DNA from: Ophryocystis elektroscirrha
Lineage: Eukaryota; Apicomplexa; Conoidasida; Neogregarinorida; Ophryocystidae
Reading direction: 5' to 3'
NCBI GenBank assembly: GCA_030141585.1
Contig: JAQIFP010000039.1
Span: 32,255-96,254 of the forward strand
Length of the DNA: 64,000 bases
The notes under the pieces were generated by a model, which was not told the origin of the DNA, made no database searches, and saw only the letters and a program-made list of their open reading frames with translations. The position numbers and the translations under genes were made by a program. Below, piece by piece: positions 44,171 through 57,664 of the stretch; position 1 is the stretch's first letter, and each line of letters opens with the position of its first letter.

Positions 44171-47100
44171 ATGTCAGAAAAAAATATTGTCGAAACAGAG
44201 TCTTTGTGTGTTAATTGTCAAAAAAATGGAAAAACTTTGTTATATTTGACTAATATACCATATTTTAAAGGTTTGTTTATACGTATATGTTTTGCATGTA
44301 GTTTTAATGTCTCAGGCAAATACTTTATACATTGCGATGAGAGAAAAATGTGTTTTGTTAGATAATTTTGCATTTTTTGTAATTAAAACATAAAATACAA
44401 TAATATTGTCTGACAATATAAAAATAAGCAAATATTTGTAAAATTTAGATAAATTAATAATTTAAATATTAGTAAAGATATATAGGTGTAACTAATATGA
44501 GCATATGTATATATGTAGACTATATATCAAATTAATAATCGTTAATAACAATAAAGAGTATCGAAAAATAGTTTTAATTATTTTTTGAATATAACAGCAG
44601 TACTTTTCATAGGTAAATCAAAGGTCAAATATGTATTAGACTATATTTCATTAAGAATAGTTTAGTCTCCTAAAATATTGAATAAATATGTATTGAGATA
44701 TAATATGTTTATTAATAAATATACTTGTAGCCACTTTGGTGTATTTAGTATGGTGTAGATGTCGTGATAACATCTTTTGAATGCCCTCATTGCCACTATA
44801 CGGATAGATATATACACAGTGCGGACAGCTTGAACGAAAAAGGAGGATGCCGAATACAGTTAAAAGTATCCAATCAAAAAGACCTTAATCGTCAACTTGT
44901 CATATCTGAGCATTCAACATTTATTGTACCACATTTAGGACTTGAAATTCCAGCCTTAAAGGGAAATCAATCTTCATTGACTACCGTAGAAGGAAAAATG
45001 ATTCAAATCAAAGATTCTTTGTTATTAGAACAACCTGAAAGAAGACAAAATGATCCAGAACTTGCCGATAAATTAGATGAATTTATTAAAAAAGTTGAAG
45101 CTTGCACAACTTTAAAAAATGTAATATCTATAGTGTTAATCTCCATGTGCATGTAAATAATGCTCTGTCAGCGGTATATGGATATAAGTTATACATATAC
45201 GTTATATATATGCATATATTCTATATATACATATACGCTATATATACATATACGCTATATATACATATACGCTATATATACATATACAATATATATATTC
45301 ATATACGCTATATATACATATATGCTATATATACATATATGCTATATATTACATATAGGCTATATATTACATATAGGCTATATATTACATATAGGCTGTA
45401 TATACTCTATATACATATACGCTATANNNNNNNNNNNNNNNNNNNNNNNNNNNNNNNNNNNNNNNNNNNNNNNNNNNNNNNNNNNNNNNNNNNNNNNNNN
45501 NNNNNNNNNNNNNNNNNNNNNNNNNNATATATGCTATATATACATATATGCTATATATTACATATAGGCTATATATTACATATAGGCTATATATTACATA
45601 TAGGCTGTATATACTCTATATACATATACGCTATATGTACATATACGCTATATGTACATATACGCTATATGTACATATACGCTATATATACATATACAAT
45701 ATATATACATATACAATATATATACATATACGCTATATATACATATATGCTATATATACATATATGCTATACATACATATATGCTATATATTACATATAG
45801 GCTGTATATACTCTATATACATATACGCTATATGTACATAAGCTTACATATATAATATAGGATTTTTTTATTTATGTAGTACGCAGCGCATATAATACTT
45901 TAGGAAGAAAGTTATGAGATAATAATAGATGACCCAAGCGGTAATAGCTTTATCGAACCTATAGGAGAAACTAAAGATTTATTGAATGGTATGGAGAGCG
46001 ATAAATCCATAATTTTAAAATGGTATCCTCGAACAAATGAACAAATTCAGGAGATGGGATTTATTGTGCCCAACTCTAAAGCGAAACCTCGAGCTGTAAA
46101 AGTGTCACAAGAAAGTATTCCATATTGTTTGAACGGATGGGACTTAAGTTTATCAGTCGAAGCTAATTTGGAAAATATTAGAAAACAAAAAGAAGAAGGA
46201 AATGTTGTGAATCCAGCTACAGACAGCGTCAGTTTTGCGCATGATTGTCCACAATGTGGTAAATTTGGCCTCCATCAAATGTGCGATGTACACATACCCG
46301 GATTCAGACAGTGTTTAATTATGGCTTTCAATTGCTCTTCTTGTGGATTCAAAAATAACGAAATAAAGCCTATGGGTGAAATAGGAGCTAAAGCGAAAAA
46401 ATGGATACTCCACGTTGAGACTGTTGATGATTTAAATAGAGACGTTCTAAAATCCGAGGCTTCCACTATATGTATACCTGACTTAGAATTGCAGGAAGTC
46501 TGCACGGGAACTGTAGGAGGTGTTTTTACAACTATAGAAGGCTTAATTTCTAAAGTAATTTCAAATATATGAAATATAGGGTTTCAGATGGCAGATCAAC
46601 TTGAAAACCACTGTGCAATGTTCATGGGAGATAGTGCTTCTCCTGATACAAAAACGAAAATCCAAGGTATTATCGACAAGCTAAAAAAGGTAATTTTTGA
46701 TAGATTAGAAAAACCTTTGATTAAGCAGTATTTAAATTAAATTTATTACTTTTTTTTCGACTTATACTATAAAATTATATATATTTATAATTTACATTAT
46801 TGATATGTAACGACTAAGATTCAATATTTTTGATTGCAACTTTAAAGTCGAACATGTAAAAATAATATAACTATTTGAGAGTGCTAATCATTAATTTATT
46901 TGATATACTTGGCTATTAATATTTTTATGTCAAAAAAAAAAAATTTAATTTAAGTATGAAAATCATTTTTGTATGTATAGATTAACAATTATGCAAATAA
47001 ATAAAAGAAAAAAAAAATTTTAGTATTGTGATGATCCGTCTGCGTTACCGTTCACCCTTATTCTAGATGACCCTACAAACTTAAGTGTTATAAGCCACAG

Positions 47101-47276
47101 ATATACACAAAAATCTGTTTTCTCTGATAAAGTTGAAAATCAAGAAGACGATCAGTTGGTAACTATTTTTCAATTGAACATATTTTATGTGCCAGAAAAC
47201 TGAAGAATATGAACGAACGACAGAGCAAAATGAGGAGTTAGGTCTTCTTGATATGAAAACAGAAAACTACGATTGA
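44171..47276 (+). CDS. ZPR1: ZPR1 zinc-finger protein, multi-exon
   Basis: ZPR1 is a conserved eukaryotic protein with two C4 zinc fingers and paired A/B modules; it binds eEF1A and has been described as its folding chaperone. Exon 1 opens MSEKNIVETESLCVNCQKNG; the join after a roughly 490-nt intron gives IPYFKDVVITSFECPHCHYT, completing finger 1. The A-module follows (SLNEKGGCRIQLKVSNQKDL), then, beyond a 0.8-kb repeat intron with 100 N, the next large exon (from about 45904) contains SHDCPQCGKFGLHQ-type finger 2 (DCPQCGKFGLHQMC … CSSCGFKNNE) and KPMGEIGAKAKKWILHVE. Short introns of 35 and 37 nt lie near the end. The terminal exon reads [20 protein letters not shown], the family C-terminus. 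The TGA at 47274-47276 overlaps SF3B2. Confidence 0.93.
45190..45843. repeat. Complex 17-18-bp tandem repeats in the ZPR1 intron, with higher-order blocks and a 100-N gap
   Basis: Two unit types alternate: ACATATACGCTATATAT and TTACATATAGGCTATATA. The order of units (two GCTATATA units, three GGCTATATATTA units, GGCTGTATATACTCTATATA, then CGCTATA units) recurs as a block at about 45313-45426, 45527-45640 and, shorter, 45770-45838. N fills 45427-45526, so the array is incompletely assembled. Confidence 0.88.
45427..45526. other. Assembly gap of 100 N
   Basis: One hundred consecutive N lie inside a tandem array in the ZPR1 intron. The round number suggests a placeholder of unknown true length. 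Confidence 0.98.
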
Positions 47277-47592
47277 AAAAATGGTTCTTCTTGTTGTTCA
47301 TTGGTCTCAGGGATAACATAAATCATTTCCGAAGAAAATAATGAACTTGGCTAAACATTTTTATTTTAAATATATATATATATATACCTGAGTTGGTGCC
47401 TTCTTTTGCTCTAATACTTTATAAGCTTGCGCTGTAGGTTCCGCCAAAAAGTCCCTAAAATAATCAAATGTTATTTGGGTTGGTGCATATATATATACAC
47501 AATTAAACAACTCGTTAAAGTATTTATATATAATTATATTCACTTATACCGACAACGTAGTTTAACATGACTAGAATAGATATATTATATTG

Positions 47593-47642
<50 letters not shown>

Positions 47643-48860
47643 ACAAAATACAATATATTTTTGCTCCCGCTTCAATTAAATGAATAAATCTTACGTTTTT
47701 CTTAAATCTACACTTTGAGGAGTTTGGAATCCAAAAGAAATGTCAGAAGATTGGATACCACTGGTGTAACTTGCACTGGACAGTTGTGGAGTAGCAATAC
47801 CAGACTCAATGGTTTCCCCGTCAGCTTGCCATTCAGGCTGACTTTCTATGTCTTCGACTATATCTCCAGTTTCTAGCTCTTCTTCATCTTCAGATTCTAC
47901 AGTTTGAAGAGCTCCCCATAGAGCTAATTCTCCTCCTCTTTCTAATCCTTCCATTTCGTCTTCTCCTAGAACAGCTTTTTCAAAATGAGGAGTAACACCC
48001 CATATTTTTAACTGTTCAAGAGAAGGCGATTTACCCCAACCTCCTGGTTGATATCCGAAAGCAGCTCCGTCTGGAATGTGAGCATTTACTCCTGGTACAA
48101 CCAAATTCGGATAACTAGGAGGAGGTCCATATCTGATAATCCCATTTAATAAAAAATATATTCTTAAATTAATTAAAGACTATGTGTAGCATTATTTTAC
48201 AAATGCTACTTACATATATATCTGTATACACATATACATATATATATATATATATATTATTAAGTATTTATCTACAAGAATAGTCTATGTCTTTTAATTT
48301 AAATAAATACCTTTGCATATTTAGAAGCCAGGGAGGCGCATTCAAAGCGGATATCATTCCTAAGGCATCTCGACAACGCTCGGATAATTTTCCAGGTGTG
48401 TATTTTCGGAAATGCATTTCTGTCTCTTTACCTTCAAAATAAACATCTCCAAATTTCGTGTAATTTGGCTTTGATGCATGTTTGAAAAAAGCATCGTGTA
48501 AAACTTGGTAATCAATGCTTATTTTTTTATGGCGTCCTCTTATTTTATCTCTCATTTTCTGTTTTAAGGTTTTACGGGAATCTTTGGCTTCAATTGCACT
48601 GCGTATTTCCGAAATCCGTGTGGCTTCAATATAATCTAAAAAACAAAATGCACCAATCACATAAATAATAAATTAACTACGACTATATATATATTAATTT
48701 ATGTGTACATATGTATATGTATATATATCTATACATTTATTTAAATGCAAATATATATATATATATATATATATATTTGCATTTAAATATGTATATAAAT
48801 GTGTATATATACTTGTACATGTGTACGTCTATACATATATATATGTATTTGTTAATATGC

Positions 48861-48904
<44 letters not shown>

Positions 48905-50547
48905 GTATTCATATGTGTATATATTTGTTACTTAATATATGTATATAAATGTATGCATATATATATATATATGCTGATTATTATTATAGTAAGTAAATCA
49001 ATTAACGAACCTGGAAGTGCAAATTGAGAACGTTCAATTCCACGTTTGCCCTGTAAATACCGCCTTTTATGAGACCAATGGCCTGGTACAACTACAGTAT
49101 TTCTCAGTGCCTTCAAAAAAACCAATAATTCTGGATTTGGAGCCGTAGTGTCCCAAGCCTCGACAACTTCAGGTTTTGTACAAATCTGCGGATGACACTT
49201 CTATAATGTAATGAATTATACCATTTTCAAATATGAGATTGTTGGTCTTCTCATTTGTTTTATTTTTTTTTTTGATAATGTGGGACGGGGAGGCCCAAAA
49301 TCTTCATCGTCCTCTATTTCTTCAAAATCATCTTTTTTTATTTTTTTTTCAGGAACTGGAACTCTTCCTTCGTTAAACTCGATAAGAGACTCTCCATTCC
49401 CAATTTTCCCCGCTGCCCGAGTTTCATCTAGCTCGACAAAACGTTTATAAACTTGAAGCAGTTGTTCAACATTTTCATCATCTTCCCCCAGTTGCTCAAA
49501 ATCGTTTTCTAGTAATTAATTATAAAAAAAAAATCACAATTACCAATAATAATGTCTTCTGTCACATCATCTGATGCGTCGAGCAATCCCGTATTCTCTA
49601 TTTGATTTTCTTCTTCTGTCTGAGATTACCACATAGATTCAAATACAATATCTAATATAAATTCATTGCTGAAATTGTATATTATCACAATGCAAATAGG
49701 TCTTTATATGTTTAACATATCATTATATAAGTTAATGAAAATACATTATATTACGTGTATATATATATCTAGTATATATATGTGTCATATTTTAACCCTA
49801 TACAAATATATACATAAATATATATATATGTATATGTATTTAAACGCTTAAATATATATATATATATACATATACGTATATAAACATTTATATATTTAAT
49901 TATCAGGCTTATTTGCATTCATATCTGCTTATACACGCCAATATATGTATAATGATAAGTATTAATATGTATATTGCATTAATCTATGTACGTATATATA
50001 TATATGTATATATTCATATATGTACATAAACATCTATATATGTACGTAGTTATGGATATGTATATTTACATTTATATGTATATATATGTACATCAATATC
50101 TATATATATGTACGTATCTCTAATTTATATTTAGTAATGATAAGTTTATATACTGCAATAACGTGAATATGAGAATATTTGAACACGTTTATTTGTTGCA
50201 AGCATAATTATACATGTTATATATATAATTATATATGCGTATTTATGTTTTATACATTTAAAAAGAATTTATGTATAAAGTGGATTATGAGATATAACTA
50301 GACGTAGTATAACAAAGATAGCATAAGAGTAAAATTGATTACCGTAGGAAGTCGTATTTGAGGCACATCTTTTGAACGTTTTTCAGTTTTTTTGTGTTTT
50401 TCTTTCTATTTTTTATATAAAAGTAAAAAAAATTTTTACTAGTCGACGAAATAATTTATGCGCTTTATCTGGATCAACTTTTCTTAATTTTCGTACGCGT
50501 TCAATCTCTGCACTACTTAATTCAACTGAATTTACTTTATTTTTCAT
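47267..50547 (-). CDS. SF3B2: Splicing factor SF3B2 (SAP145), multi-exon
   Basis: SF3B2 is a U2 snRNP SF3b subunit that helps anchor U2 to the branch site. Exon 1 (start 50547) reads [20 protein letters not shown]. Acidic exons follow ([40 protein letters not shown]). The core is unmistakable: [18 protein letters not shown], then [91 protein letters not shown], then [20 protein letters not shown] and QPGGWGK. The C-terminal exons give [19 protein letters not shown] and [20 protein letters not shown], ending in TAG at 47267-47269. One intron is 21 nt (49201-49221); the first long intron (about 720 nt) is microsatellite-rich. The last codons overlap ZPR1 on the opposite strand. Confidence 0.94.
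49201..49221 (-). other. Predicted 21-nt intron in SF3B2
   Basis: On the minus strand the segment runs GTATAATTCATTACATTATAG, exactly 21 nt with GT and AG ends. Removing it joins [10 protein letters not shown] to [19 protein letters not shown] in phase at a place where SF3B2 proteins are continuous (RFTVAELKQLV…PDVVEMHDVTA). Conserved protein on both sides makes this the best-supported tiny intron in the window. Confidence 0.75.
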
Positions 50548-50777
50548 AAATATAAGGAATGACTAAAGAAAAAAAAATGCTACAATTAGTGCGCTAGACA
50601 TATATATACTAAACAAAATGATAATGTATTCTAACTAATTTTTATTTATATAAGTTTGTTTTTTTTTTTTTATATAATAGGGTGTATTTTTTTATTTAAA
50701 AAAAATAACTTATTTTTTTTTTCCACAATCTTAAAACGAATTGCTAATATAGCAGGCATTTATTTAATAGTGCAAAG

Positions 50778-51581
50778 ATGACTACTGCGAATGATACTAA
50801 AAATGAACTTAAAACAACGAAAAAAGACGTAAATATCGATGTAGAAGAAAACAAGGCAATTAATCTTGATCCGATTTCCGTTAAGTTTTCTAACTTAAAA
50901 GGTATTTTTTCTAGATTTCACCTACTTTTTTTTTCCAGTTACTGTGAAAGTAAGAAATCCAGAGAATAAAGGATATCAAAACATTTTGAGTATATTCGGA
51001 ATATCTAATACAACAATTCCCAGAGATATTTTACGCGGTATATCTGGAACAATAAAGCCAGCTTCTCTAGGTGCATTTTATTTTTAATATATTAATTAAT
51101 AGTTGCTATTATGGGTGCGTCGGGTGCTGGGAAGTCCACATTATTGAATTGTAATTATTATTGGCTTTAATTATCATAATTTCTAGGTTTGAGCCTCCGT
51201 ATAAATTATAGCAATGGCGAGCTTTTATATTCTGATAAAGTTCCCAGCAAACATTACGTCAAATCTAAGTCTGTTTATGTTCAGCAGTCAGATCTATTTC
51301 TTGAAAAACTTACTGTTAAGAGACATTTAGATTACCAAGTAATTTTTTTTTTTTTTTTTTAATTTATATTTTAGCTAAGTCTAAGGTTGAAAGAAAGTTC
51401 GTCAAGTGAAAGATACAAGCTGACTAAGCAATTTGTGATTGACGTAGCACATCTGCAAAAATGTTTAAACACCAAAATTGGGGGCCAGGAATCAATGTAT
51501 GTATACTTATGTAAACAATAATATATGCCATAAATAAATATAGTTAATTATATATTCATAAGATTTATAATAAATGCAAAG

Positions 51582-51613
<32 letters not shown>

Positions 51614-54600
51614 GTATAGATTTCATTCATTTTATAGTTTTTTATAAAATATATGTTTTAACGTATTTTTTGTACAAAATTCATATGAAAATTAGCGGGA
51701 TTTCGAGCGGAGAAAGGAAACGACTTAATATAGCTTCAGAACTTATATCAATGCCTCCACTTATGTTTGTTGATGAACCTACAACTAACTTAGACTCTCA
51801 TAGAGCAAAATATGTCATGGAAACTTTAAAATATTTAGTCAAAAAAGGTGTGTATTAGTTTTAATGTACTATACAAAGCTTAGTATATATTCTAATCTGT
51901 AAATTATTATAGGTATAACTGTAATTTCCACAATTCATCTACCAAGCAAAAAGATTTATGATCTCTTCGATCAGGTGAAGATAGTTTTAAAAATTATATA
52001 AATAGTTTTCACCTATATCAAAAAATAATTATTTGTGTATACGAATAATTATAATCGTTCATATGTATTGAAATCCGCATATGTATACATACACGCATAC
52101 ATACATATATGAATGTGTATATATGAATATATATATACGTATATATACTTTCATATATATACTTTCATATATACACATTTATATATACACATTCATATAT
52201 ACACATTCATATATACACATTCATATATACACATTCATATATACACATTCATATATACACATTCATATATACACATTCATATATACACATTCATATATAC
52301 ACATTCATATATACACATATATTTATACATATATAAATATGTCTATACACATATATATATACATATATATACATTCATATCTAAATCAATATATACATTT
52401 ATATATAATACATATATACATAATATATACAATTATATGTACAATTATATGTACAATTATATGTACAATTATATAATCATTAATATATATATATATATAT
52501 ATATTTATACATTTATATGTATATATATAGATGTATACATATACACTTATATATTTGTGTTATATAATAATTTTACGTGTTTGTTGAAAAAATTTTGATT
52601 CAAATTTACAAACCGTGAATCATCTGAGTGTTTTGGCTTTAGGTTATTCTACTGTCTGAAGGAAGAATAATATATTCAGGAGATCGTTTGGGCTGTGTGT
52701 ACTGGCTTGAGCGACTTGGTGAAAAGCTCCCTCCATTTGTGAACCCAGCAGATTTTATTATCTCTGTAGGAAAGTTAAAATTAAAATTAGTATTGTAGGT
52801 TGTCAGCATACCGAAAACTCCTCAAGAACGGGAGATAAAATTGAAAAAAATAGAGGAGTAAAGCGCTATTTTTGTACTATTTATTGATCAGATGGGCTGA
52901 TCGTTGGGAAGCAGACGGTGAAGCTTTTCTTAAAGAATGGGAAATGACGGAGCGTGAAAAAGTCGTCAACAATATTTTGAAAGATACAGAAAATTATATG
53001 AAAGCTGCAAATATCCATGAAGAAGAAATAAAGAAATTTTTGAAGGTTGAAAGTGACCTCCTAAATTCGTCGGGTACCTCTGTGTTGGACAAGAGATTAG
53101 AGGAAATTAAACAGCAATCTAATCAACAAAACAGTTTAGTTAAATCTAGAAAATTACCTGGCTGTGGATGGTAAATAAAATTATTCTAGTCTCTTACACT
53201 CTTTCTCATTCCGAGAAAATTCAGTTTATCACATATAATGACTTATACGTGTATATACATATATATTTATATACGTTTATTTATATGTTTATATAAATGT
53301 ATATATATATATATACGAATTCATATATGTATATATATCTTAATTAATATATGTATATTGATGTGTTTGTATATGTATATACACAATTAAATTATTTATA
53401 TTAGATAAAACTAATTACTTTTTTACACTGTAGGTGGTTTCAACTACAAGCTTTACTAAGTAGAGCGTTCATTTCGGACGTCTTCAATAAAGAACTTGTT
53501 ATAGCAAGAATTGTAGGGAACGTAGTCAACGCATTAATACTTGGATTAATATTTTTCCGGTAATTTACAAAAGTATAATTATATTGAAATGAAGAGTTGG
53601 AAAAAAATCAACGGATGTGAATTCTGGACTTTCTGCATTATTTGCCATAGTTATGCACTTCGTAAAGTTTGAGTTATTGAGTATCCTTTCAGGCTTCATC
53701 ATCAACATATACAACAAATGCGTTATTTATAAAAGAATTTCCAATTCTAAGACGTGAATATGAAAGCAACTTGTACTTTTTACCTATTTATTTAGCAGCT
53801 AAATTGATAGCAAACATTTTAGCTGTTTATGTATTTCAAACCTTGTTTTTTTTGTAAGCTTTTTTCTTGCTATTACGTTATTTCAGGATTTGTACATTAT
53901 TAATGGATTTGGTTAATGTTCGTGACTTTTTTTATTTGAGTTTAATCTCGTTGTTTCTTTATTTAGTAGCATCTTCTTATGGAGCGTTTACTGCTTGCAT
54001 AGCCAATAACGTAAGATTTCTTTCAGCACACATATCTTACTGTATAAATAATTTATATTATTATTCATTTTATTATTTATATTATTGTTTAAATTATAAT
54101 CTGTTATTATATTATTTATTACTATATATACATTGAATGTATAGTATACATAGAAAAATTATTTTAAATAGTAGTATAGTATATGTTTCAATAACATACA
54201 CTATATACAAACGCATAATACTTATAAAATGTACCTGCTATTACTTTTTAATGATCAAATTATTATAGACAATATTTTGTTGTAATATTATTAAAATAAT
54301 TTAAATGAAAATGTATTTTTCATGTAATATGATTAATAATTGATTTAATAAATTTAATTATATATAAATATTGAATACTTGATACAGGAAATAACAGGAT
54401 CCTCTTTAGCCAGTGTTATCGTTCTACCGCTTATGCTATTTTCTGGATTTTTTGTTTCATTAGATAGAGCAACCGGACTTGGATGGTTACGACACATATC
54501 TCACTTTTTCCATGGCCTTATAATTTTCGCTGGTGTTGTATTACCTAAGAGTACGCACATAAAATAATGATAAACACTTTTAGGGTTTCCTGGTGCCGAT

Positions 54601-54846
54601 TCTCTTTTAAGCCAATTGGGAATAGATATAAGCAAATACTATTTACATTTGCCTTACTTTGTATACTTAACTTTGGGGTAAGATACATACATATATATAA
54701 ATAAATTATATTTACATATATAATGTTATTAATATATATATGTATATATATTTAATTTGCATATATTATGTATAATATGCAGAGCCGGATCGCTATTTAT
54801 CTTTTCACTGTATATTAAACTAACATTTTTCAAGGAAAACGAGTAA
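50778..54846 (+). CDS. ABCG-family half-transporter (White/BCRP type), multi-exon
   Basis: ABCG half-transporters have an N-terminal ATPase and a C-terminal six-helix domain and work as dimers, exporting lipids, sterols or drugs. The ATPase shows Walker A in IMGASGAGKSTLLN (about 51110-51150), Q-loop VYVQQSDLF, the signature ISGISSGERKRLNIASEL, Walker B LMFVDEPTTNLDS and the H-loop in TVISTIHLPSKKIYDLFDQ. The following segment has GRIIYSGDR and FVNPADFIIS, typical of ABCG. Membrane exons contain WFQLQALLSRAFISDVFNKE, IVGNVVNALILGLIFFR, YLAAKLIANILAVYVFQT and EITGSSLASVIVLPLMLFSG followed by FFVSLDRATGLGWLRHISH. At least ten exons; several introns are near 30-40 nt and others hold repeats (52145-52325, 53220-53430). 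The end is TAA at 54844-54846. Confidence 0.92.
52145..52325. repeat. 14-bp TTCATATATACACA tandem array in an ABCG intron
   Basis: About 12 copies of a 14-bp unit sit in the intron that follows the H-loop exon. The open frames of His-Ile-Tyr-Thr type are artefacts. No gene content was seen. Confidence 0.9.
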
Positions 54847-54861
54847 AAAAGTTTTTAAGTT

Positions 54862-56120
54862 TTACTCAGCTGTATGATGTGCGTCTAACATTGTTTTTTG
54901 CAATTTGATAAAACCAACTTTATTTTTTTCTAGTATCAATGAGTAATTTACCCATGGGTGAAATTTATAAAAAAGATCTGAAACGTCTTTCCCAGAATGC
55001 TTCAGCAAAATTTCTCCACCTGCATAAATTAAACAGATTTAATATTAAGCAAAAATAATGACGAAACATATATAGTATATTACAGAAAAAGACTATTCGG
55101 TATTTATAGTAATAATATTGTACTATATATCTGATTGAACATGGGTATACATAAAATATACTGTGTACTTAAGTGGTAATCAAGTCATTATCTATATATA
55201 TATATGTACGATCAGTTGTTAATTACATGGAAAATATTGTAATAATATATATATATATATATATATGTGCTATATTAGTATATATATATATATATAGTTT
55301 ACCTCCTGGATGATAATCAAGATATACTGTAATATCGTATACTACACCATTGAGGGCTACCCAGCAGTCATCATGCTTATTATGTTTGGCAAGCTAATTA
55401 TCATAGAAATTAAGAGTAAGTACCTCCTCTAGAGAAATTTCTCTGTATACGGTATCGGAATAATTGTCTTTTTGAGTGTTTATATAACTTCCCTGGCGCA
55501 TGCCTTGTGCCGCACCGAAATTGAATAACTTTGGTAAAAAGAAAGACTTCTTAACAGTAATATCATTTTTTAAACTTATATAGATAGACTTTAGTTGATT
55601 CTCTATGAGTAAATTGTAATCGACAGTTTCTTGAACAGTATGTGATTGCTAACACAAGACATGAATCAACGTAAAAAATACAAATTTATCTTCATTATTA
55701 TTTAATTCTTATGCCAAAAACAAGAACCCATTTATGTAATAATTATTATTGCTAAAGTATCAAATTACAAAAAAAAATTGTTAATTATTGATAATTTCGA
55801 ACAATTATCTATAGCACCCGTTATCAAAATAACAAAAAAATAGAAAACTTACATATATAATACTATTACATCAATAGTTTATGATCTATATATACGTAAA
55901 TTGTTTCTTTTTTTTTTCTGAAGCTTACGGATAAAACTAAATTTTGTAAAGTTAATTCTGTAGAAGTAATTATGGATTGAGCTAATTTTACAGCTCGATT
56001 ATGGATGTTGGATTGGACACTATTTAGGTCAGCATCAACTTTCCAAGTAATTATTGTGCTTTCTTTGTCAATTTCATTATTTTTATGAACAAAAAATAAT
56101 TGTACGTTTCCTTCTTTCAT
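54862..56120 (-). CDS. Protein with a C-terminal cytochrome b5-like haem domain, multi-exon
   Basis: The haem-binding domain is split over two introns: ISLEE, then [20 protein letters not shown] and [11 protein letters not shown], then [20 protein letters not shown] and [17 protein letters not shown]. It holds the HPGG histidine and a second His in KFHPWVNY, the expected axial pair. The FxxxHxWVNYxxIL pattern is closest to the b5 part of NCB5OR (CYB5R4), but no reductase domain follows; the protein stops soon after (LDAHHTAE). The N-terminal half (start 56120, [20 protein letters not shown]) is not recognised. The stop at 54862-54864 lies 15 nt from the ABCG stop. The start is 93 nt from the divergent gene at 56214. 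An earlier start exon cannot be excluded. Confidence 0.72.
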
Positions 56121-56213
56121 GTCATAAAACAAAACTTATTTAAAAATAAAAAATTATGTGCTACTGCATAATTCGTGATTACCAACAGGCGAACATTAAA
56201 TAATGCTGCAAAA

Positions 56214-56751
56214 ATGACAGACGATTTATCTTACGCCGAAAAGTATAGTCCAATTCGAAACGTTGAGACAACTGAAGTTACTGATGAAGACGCAGAAAAA
56301 TTTACTGAGGAAGAAATTCTGCTAAAATCTTTAATTATAGATATATTAAGTAAATTTAATAATCAAAATTATATGTACCTTAATTAACAGCAATTCTTTA
56401 AATCATGCTTGGTTTTCTATAAGTTCTGTTTGTACTTACTTACTGTATAATTATCACTACTTATTACAAATTATATCTAATCAATTATATTCCTATTATC
56501 TTATAGTGTATTAGCTAGGGGAGTGTATAATAGTACTACCAAAACTTATAAAAAATATTTGTATAAATTTAATAAGATACTAAATGTATATATATATTTA
56601 ATAAAATATATGAAACATAATATATTAAATAGACATTTTAATGTAATTAATATTCAAAATATATATATTATAATAATCAATTATGTAAAATAATTAATAT
56701 TCTTGATATAATAAATAATAATATATAACACTATATGATATTATCTATCAT

Positions 56752-56800
<49 letters not shown>

Positions 56801-56866
56801 GATTATAATAAAGAATAATATATAGTAATATATATAATATCTATCGTAACATATTTTTGGAACAAA

Positions 56867-56901
<35 letters not shown>

Positions 56902-57281
56902 ATATGAATAAATTTATGACTATATCTTATTTATAGGAAATGCTATGGAAACTGAGCAATCTATTAACTGTAATATAAAACAAACTGCGAATAAGTATTA
57001 GATTCTTCCGGGTGTATTCAAAAACGTGTTGCCCACGATCCCAGTTTAATAGAGTTTATTATGAATGTGATTGCTGACGTTTTTTTATTTAGCGACAATA
57101 TTTCCCGTAGAAATATTTTTTATATAGTAAATAATTTGGTGCAGGTAACTTAACTTTTTTAATATATATATATACATTCATATATAGGCATACCTATATA
57201 ATATTAACATGTATATACATATGTATAGTTGAACATATATATATATATATTTATATATAAGCGAATATATACGTTTATATG

Positions 57282-57323
<42 letters not shown>

Positions 57324-57626
57324 CTTATTTCTACATATAATTATAAATGCACGTGTAAATACATATATATATATATACGTAAATATATGTAAATATATAC
57401 TTGTACGTATGAGCATGTATATATTAATAATATACTTATCTTTAAATTAATTATTTTGTTATAAAGTTATCAAAATTTTTTTATAGAAATTCATATAAAC
57501 TATGACTATATATATCTATATATATAGATAGGGTATGACAAACGTATAATTATAATTGAATTAATATTTTTTCATAATTATATATATATATATATAACAA
57601 TAGTATATAGTATTATATAATTTATA

Positions 57627-57664
<38 letters not shown>

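Noticed and set aside
45102..45855. Several long frames across the ZPR1 intron, up to 232 codons
   Set aside because: Tandem repeat and N-gap artefacts located in an intron bounded by in-phase ZPR1 exons.
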